Made by a program: the position numbers and the translations under genes. The notes beneath the pieces are model-generated. The model saw only the letters and a program-made list of their open reading frames with translations. It had not been told where the DNA came from and did no database searches. Shown here one piece after another: positions 60,283-64,000 of a DNA stretch of 64,000 nucleotides. Source of the stretch: Pseudonocardia sp. MH-G8 (lineage in GTDB: Bacteria; Actinomycetota; Actinomycetes; Mycobacteriales; Pseudonocardiaceae); the NCBI RefSeq assembly GCF_002262885.1, contig NZ_NKYF01000022.1:1-64000 (forward strand), given 5' to 3'. Position 1 is the stretch's first letter. Every line of letters starts with the position of its first letter.

Positions 60283-60297
60283 CATCAGATGTATACA
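60283..60297. promoter_or_regulatory. GntR operator candidate upstream of the peptide operon
   Basis: CATC-A-GATG (60283-60291) overlaps the palindrome TGTATACA (60290-60297), about 30-40 bp before the operon's first GTG. GTATAC cores are common in operators of FCD-type GntR proteins. The first part matches the core of the palindromes at 15275-15352. Confidence 0.5.
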
Positions 60298-60421
60298 AAG
60301 TGGCCGCAGGCAGCAAGGTTTCCGCCGAGTTAAGACCACTGTGACCCTCGACGCACCATCACGCGATCAGTCCCGTCGTCGGGACATCGGGCGAGCTGAC
60401 GGCGCGACACAGGCACCTGGA

Positions 60422-60454
60422 GACCGCGACTCGCGAGGTGGGGGTTTCGCGGTC
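60422..60454. terminator. Inverted repeat at the end of the TetR gene
   Basis: GACCGCGA (60422-60429) pairs with TCGCGGTC (60447-60454), touching the stop codon of the minus-strand TetR gene. A probable terminator. The rest of the 198-bp gap (60255-60452) holds only the operator above. Confidence 0.45.
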
Positions 60455-61070
60455 AGGGGGCGTCGAGGAGGGTGCGGGCCAGCTGCTTCCAGAGGGGGAG
60501 GTGGGGGTCGCTGCGCGGGTCGCGGTGCTCAAGGGCGTAGGCGAGGCCGACGCCGCGCATGCTCGTGAACAGCAGGTCCCGCACCTGCGGATACCCCGGG
60601 TGCGCCACGAGGTCCGGGCCGTAGAAGCGGTCCATGCCGGCGCGGATGGCCGTGCCGATCTCGCGCTCCTCGGGCAGCAGCGCGCCGCGCAGCTCGTCAC
60701 GGGTGCGGGCGGCGGTCCAGAGCTCGACGGCCGCCCAGAAGTGCGGCTCGGAGAAGGTCTCCCACATCAGCTCGATCGCCCGGTCGAGCCGCTCGGTCCC
60801 GCAGAGGCGCTCCAGCTCGTCGGCGCGGGCGGCGGTGCGTCGCAGCCGCTCGACGGCCAGGTGCCGGGAGGCGGCCACGAGCAGCTGGTCGCGGGAGGGG
60901 AAGTGGTGCAGCAACCGGCCGCGCGACACCCCGGCCCGCGCCTGGATGCGCAACGTCGTGGCGCCGGCGTAGCCGCTCTCGACGAGGCAGGCCACCGCGG
61001 CGTCGAGGATCCGGGCGCGGCTGGTGGCGGTGCGCTCCTCGCGGCGGTCGCGCGGCGCCGAGGTGGGCAT
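60453..61070 (-). CDS. TetR-family regulator
   Basis: 205 residues. The HTH is at about residues 16-62: RARILDAAVACLVESGYAGA, then IQARAGVSRGRLLHHFPSRD. The ligand domain has FWAAVELWTAARTRDELRGA. The ATG at 61070 was chosen; an upstream extension lacks support. Neighbours are a response regulator on the same strand and the peptide operon downstream, so its target is not obvious. Confidence 0.9.
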   Translation of the reverse strand: MPTSAPRDRREERTATSRARILDAAVACLVESGYAGATTLRIQARAGVSRGRLLHHFPSRDQLLVAASRHLAVERLRRTAARADELERLCGTERLDRAIELMWETFSEPHFWAAVELWTAARTRDELRGALLPEEREIGTAIRAGMDRFYGPDLVAHPGYPQVRDLLFTSMRGVGLAYALEHRDPRSDPHLPLWKQLARTLLDAP

Positions 61071-61108
61071 GGCGCAGGGTAGCCGCTCCCGGTCAGCGCT
61101 GACCCCTT

Positions 61109-61795
61109 TCAGCGGTGACCCTTTCCCGTCGGTGGATGCGGGAACGACGGCTCGGCGGCCGGGCGCGGCATCGGGATCGCCGCCTCGGGGTGCGGGCTGC
61201 CGTCGAGCAGGCCCGCGCGTCCGGCGAGCGCCGCGGCCTCGGTGCGGTTGGCGACCCCGAGGGTGCGCAGCAGGCGCGCGGTGAGCCGCTTGACCGTGCG
61301 CTCGGAGACGTGCATGGCCCGCGCGATCTCCGAGGTGCTCCCCCCGCCCCCGATGAGCATCCACAGGCGCTGTTCGGCCTCCGTCAACCTCGGACCGGCC
61401 GGCCGGTCCGGCGGTGTGAGGGTTCCGGTCGCCGCCAGCAGGGACGGGACCAGATCGGCCGGCGTCCGGGTCTTGAGCAGCACCCCGCTGGCGCCCGCCG
61501 CGAGCACGTCGACGAGGCGCCGGTGCTCGCCGCGGCAGCCGGTGAGCACCAGCACGGGCAACCGCGGCTGGACGCGGCGCATCGCGGCGAGGGCGGCCAG
61601 GACGCCGGGTGCGGCCAGCTCGAGGTCCAGGAGCGCCACGTCGGGCAGGTGGCGCCGCACCAGGAGCCCGGCGTTCGCGGCGAGGTCCGTGCCGGCGACC
61701 ACCCGCACGCCCCCCTCGGTTGCCGCGGGCAGCGACTGCTCGAGCTGCCGCCGGAACAGGGGCTGCCGATCGACGACCACGACACGGACCACCAT
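61109..61795 (-). CDS. LuxR/NarL-type response regulator, orphan
   Basis: 228 residues. The N-terminal receiver begins VRVVVVDRQPLFRRQLEQSL. The phosphoacceptor Asp is in VALLDLELAAPG, Thr in VLVLTGCRGE, and Lys in GVLLKTRTPADL, so the switch residues are present, although the usual N-terminal Asp pair is a single Asp followed by Arg. The C-terminal LuxR HTH is LTEAEQRLWMLIGGGGSTSE, then MHVSERTVKRLTARLLRTLG. No histidine kinase is adjacent. The ATG at 61795 has a weak ribosome site. Confidence 0.85.
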   Translation of the reverse strand: MVVRVVVVDRQPLFRRQLEQSLPAATEGGVRVVAGTDLAANAGLLVRRHLPDVALLDLELAAPGVLAALAAMRRVQPRLPVLVLTGCRGEHRRLVDVLAAGASGVLLKTRTPADLVPSLLAATGTLTPPDRPAGPRLTEAEQRLWMLIGGGGSTSEIARAMHVSERTVKRLTARLLRTLGVANRTEAAALAGRAGLLDGSPHPEAAIPMPRPAAEPSFPHPPTGKGHR

Positions 61796-61824
61796 GTTCC
61801 AGGGGGTTCCCCGCTGCGCGAGGT

Positions 61825-62898
61825 CTACCGCCGGACCGACCGATCGGACGACGGCACGGGCCCGCTCGTGGTGCCGACGCGCAGCGTCACCGGGAGCATC
61901 AGGTCCTCCGGTGCGGCGCCGGCCACCAGATCCATCGCCGCCTGCGCCGCGGCGCGCCCCTTCTCGGCACTCGGCTGCACCACGGTGGTGAGCCGGTCGG
62001 GCGCCAGCCACGGCAGGTCCGCGCCGTCGAACCCGACCACGGACAGGTCGTGCGGCACCTGCAGACCGAGCTCGCCGGCGGCCTGCAGCACCCCGGCCGC
62101 CAGGATGTCGCTCTGGGCCACGATCGCGGTGGGGCGCCGGTCCGCGGCGACGTCGAGCAGGATCCGCCCGGCGGCGCAGCCCTCGTCCACGGCGTTGCTC
62201 GGCGTCTCGTACACCGGAACCGGACCGAACACGTCCTCCACGCCCTCGATGCGGTGCCGCACGTCGCGGTAGTGCGCCCGTGCGCGCCGCTCCGCCGAGA
62301 CCGGGCCGCGGGTGCCGTCCAGGCGCAGTGGCATCGCGACGAGATGCACCCGCCGGTGCCCGAGGTCGTAGAGGTGGCGGGCGACGTCGCGGGTGCCGCG
62401 ACGGTCGTCGATGTCGACGAGCACGACCCCGTCGACGACCGGACCCTCGACGGCGACGACGGGCACGCCGCGGGCGCGCAGCTGGTCGAGCGCCGGGTCG
62501 TCCTCGAGCCCGCAGGTGGCGAAGATGGCCGCGTCCAGCGGGATGCGCGCGATCTGGGTGGTGGACGGGCGCCCGGAGTCCCCCGCGAGCAGCAGGAGCC
62601 CCACGTCGTGCGAGCCGAGCACCTCGCTGATCCCGTCGAGCAGCTGCAGGGCCACCGGGTCGCGGAACGCGTAGAGCAGCCGCTCGCCGATGAACGCACC
62701 GATGACGCCGCTGCGGCCGCGTCGCAGCGACGCAGCGAGGGGGTCCGGGCCCGCGTAGCCGAGCTCGGCGGCGGCGGCGAGCACCCGGTCGCGGGTGGCC
62801 GGGGCGACGCGCGGGCTGTCGGCGAAGGCGAGGGACGCCGTGGACGGGGACACGCCCGCGTGCGCCGCGACGGCGGCGAGCGTCGGACGGGAGGACAT
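61825..62898 (-). CDS. LacI-family transcriptional regulator
   Basis: 357 residues. The LacI HTH with hinge is at residues 1-55 (TLAAVAAHAGVSPSTASLAF, then RVLAAAAELGYAGPDPLAAS), followed by the two-lobed sugar-binding domain (VGLLLLAGDSGRPSTTQIAR; PTAIVAQSDILAAGVLQAAG; LSVVGFDGADLPWLAPDRLT). It is divergent from an MFS transporter with a perfect palindrome between them, so it probably represses that transporter until an effector is bound. Confidence 0.92.
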   Translation of the reverse strand: MSSRPTLAAVAAHAGVSPSTASLAFADSPRVAPATRDRVLAAAAELGYAGPDPLAASLRRGRSGVIGAFIGERLLYAFRDPVALQLLDGISEVLGSHDVGLLLLAGDSGRPSTTQIARIPLDAAIFATCGLEDDPALDQLRARGVPVVAVEGPVVDGVVLVDIDDRRGTRDVARHLYDLGHRRVHLVAMPLRLDGTRGPVSAERRARAHYRDVRHRIEGVEDVFGPVPVYETPSNAVDEGCAAGRILLDVAADRRPTAIVAQSDILAAGVLQAAGELGLQVPHDLSVVGFDGADLPWLAPDRLTTVVQPSAEKGRAAAQAAMDLVAGAAPEDLMLPVTLRVGTTSGPVPSSDRSVRR

Positions 62899-62966
62899 CC
62901 GGGAACGGTAGCGGGATGGGCCACATCTGCGTTGAGCCCGCCGCACGCGCCGCGTACCGTGAACGA

Positions 62967-62980
62967 TCGAATCGATTCGA
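62967..62980. promoter_or_regulatory. LacI operator candidate
   Basis: TCGAATCGATTCGA is a perfect 14-bp palindrome with the central CG typical of LacI/GalR operators. It is 69 bp from the lacI-type start and 21 bp before the MFS start. Confidence 0.6.
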
Positions 62981-63000
62981 CACATTCGACGGGAGCCGAT

Positions 63001-64000
63001 GTGACCACCAAGGCGCTGCCCTCCGCCGAGGCGTTGAGGGCGCGCACGGCCGTGGCCGTCGCCTTCATCGCGGCGGGCCTGGCGTTCTCGTCGTTCATCG
63101 CGCGCACGCCCGCGCTGCGCGACGCGCTCGGGCTGTCCACCGCGCAGCTCGGCCTGCTGCTGCTGTGCGCCTCGGGTGGGTCGGTGGCCGGGCTGCCGCT
63201 GTCCGGGCCGCTCGTGCACCGGCTCGGGCCGGCCCGCACGGTGCTCGCCGGCGCGCTGTCGCTGACGTCCGGGCTCGCGCTGCTCGCCGTGGGCATGTCG
63301 ATGGGGCAGGTCCTGATCGCGGCGCTCGGCCTGGTCTTCACCGGCCTCGGCACCGGGGTCTGGGACGTCGCCATGAACGTCGAGGGCGCCGACGTGGAGC
63401 GCAGGCTCGGCCGCTCCCTCATGCCCCGGCTGCACGCGGGCTTCAGCCTCGGCACGGTGGCCGGCGCCGCCATCGCCGCGGTGTGCGCCGCCCTCGGCGT
63501 CTCGCTGCCGGTGCAGCTGGTCGGTGTCGTGGTGGCGCTCCCCATCGTCGTCACGCTGGCGGTGCGCCGCTTCCTGCCGGCGCCCGAAGCCGAGCCCGGA
63601 GAGACCTCGTCGGGCTCGGGCGTGCTCGCCGCCTGGCGCGAGCCGCGCACCCTTGCCGTCGGGCTGCTCGTACTCGCGTTCGCGTTCACCGAGGGCTCGG
63701 CGAACGACTGGGCCGCCATCGCGATGGTCGACGGCTACGGGGAGAGCGAGACCCTCGGGGCCATCACGTTCGGGTTCTTCGTCGCGGCGATGACCGTCGG
63801 GCGCATGTTCGGCGGCACGGCGCTGGAGCGCTACGGCCGCGTCCCGGTGCTGCGGGCCACCGCCGTGATCGCGCTGGCCGGCCTGCTGCTGGTGCTGCTC
63901 GGCGGCTCGACGCCCGTCGCGCTCGCCGGCGCCCTGCTCTGGGGGGTCGGGGCCTCGCTGGGCTTCCCGGTGGGCATGAGCGCCGCCGCGGACGACCCGG
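63001..64000 (+). CDS. MFS transporter (runs off right edge)
   Basis: At least 333 residues are present and the C-terminus is outside the window. VAVAFIAAGLAFSSFIARTP is helix 1 and LGTGVWDVAMNVEGADVERR a mid-protein segment seen in the FucP/YbjJ-like group of MFS proteins. About ten membrane segments are visible. The GTG at 63001 has GGGAG upstream. Divergence from a LacI regulator suggests a sugar or related metabolite, but some relatives are exporters. Confidence 0.88.
   Translation, partial: MTTKALPSAEALRARTAVAVAFIAAGLAFSSFIARTPALRDALGLSTAQLGLLLLCASGGSVAGLPLSGPLVHRLGPARTVLAGALSLTSGLALLAVGMSMGQVLIAALGLVFTGLGTGVWDVAMNVEGADVERRLGRSLMPRLHAGFSLGTVAGAAIAAVCAALGVSLPVQLVGVVVALPIVVTLAVRRFLPAPEAEPGETSSGSGVLAAWREPRTLAVGLLVLAFAFTEGSANDWAAIAMVDGYGESETLGAITFGFFVAAMTVGRMFGGTALERYGRVPVLRATAVIALAGLLLVLLGGSTPVALAGALLWGVGASLGFPVGMSAAADDP

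Overview
The window looks like chromosomal DNA of a high-GC actinomycete, most likely Pseudonocardia or a close relative. Reasons: very high GC with G/C at nearly every third codon position, many GTG starts, 4-bp ATGA/GTGA gene overlaps, a DUF222-HNH gene behind a TCGAAC-N4-GTTCGA SOS box, a bacterial Ku, an MMPL transporter, and a histidine ammonia-lyase of the actinobacterial type. I could run no searches, so family names rest on motifs and on recall of the families. I saw no rRNA, tRNA or CRISPR array.

Layout. 1-720: start of a probable IS66-type transposase running off the left edge, a ~300-bp repeat with a strong hairpin, and a frameshifted amidohydrolase remnant. 0.7-9.3 kb: a divergent FAD-monooxygenase/MarR pair, a DUF488 protein, then an amine-utilisation locus (IclR, APC permease, copper amine oxidase with all catalytic residues visible, second APC permease). 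9.3-14 kb: formylglycine-type sulfatase and MHS-family transporter next to an IclR regulator, then an AraC regulator. 14.1-20.5 kb: phytanoyl-CoA-type dioxygenase, a 94-residue unknown protein, then a carbohydrate ABC importer (binding lipoprotein, two permeases, no ATPase), a GH29 alpha-L-fucosidase and a GntR regulator. This resembles a fucoside uptake-and-hydrolysis operon controlled through ACATC-A-GATGT type palindromes. 20.5-23.8 kb: Lrp regulator, unknown protein, quinone oxidoreductase and ECF sigma factor with a SnoaL-like tail.

23.85-24.85 kb is a gene-free block of repeats, including an inverted copy of the left-end repeat. A third, diverged copy lies at 36.5-37.0 kb. The SOS-box DUF222-HNH gene follows the 24-kb block. 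26-38 kb carries mostly small accessory genes: ParB-like, DUF6506, SnoaL-like, GAF, a truncated RidA, a TetR/ABC-exporter pair, a lipoprotein/30-residue peptide/DUF6766 operon, a NAGPA-type glycosidase, and a proline-rich repeat protein. 38-52.6 kb: APC permease, Ku with a coupled Cys-rich mini-protein, MMPL, hutH, drug-efflux MFS, TetR regulators, acyl-CoA dehydrogenase, lspA, a uridine-kinase-like gene that seems internally deleted, ilvA, a Gfo/Idh/MocA oxidoreductase and a UBP-finger protein.

52.7-60.3 kb is a coherent minus-strand operon: oligopeptide-binding lipoprotein, DppB- and DppC-type permeases, gamma-glutamyltransferase, a fused DppD-DppF ATPase and a GntR regulator. I infer import and cleavage of gamma-glutamyl peptides. 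60.4-64 kb: TetR, an orphan LuxR-type response regulator, and a LacI regulator divergent from an MFS transporter cut by the right edge. The best candidates for something undescribed are the hairpin repeat family, whose stem is kept while its sequence changes, and the two FCD-GntR operons whose promoters share similar palindromes.
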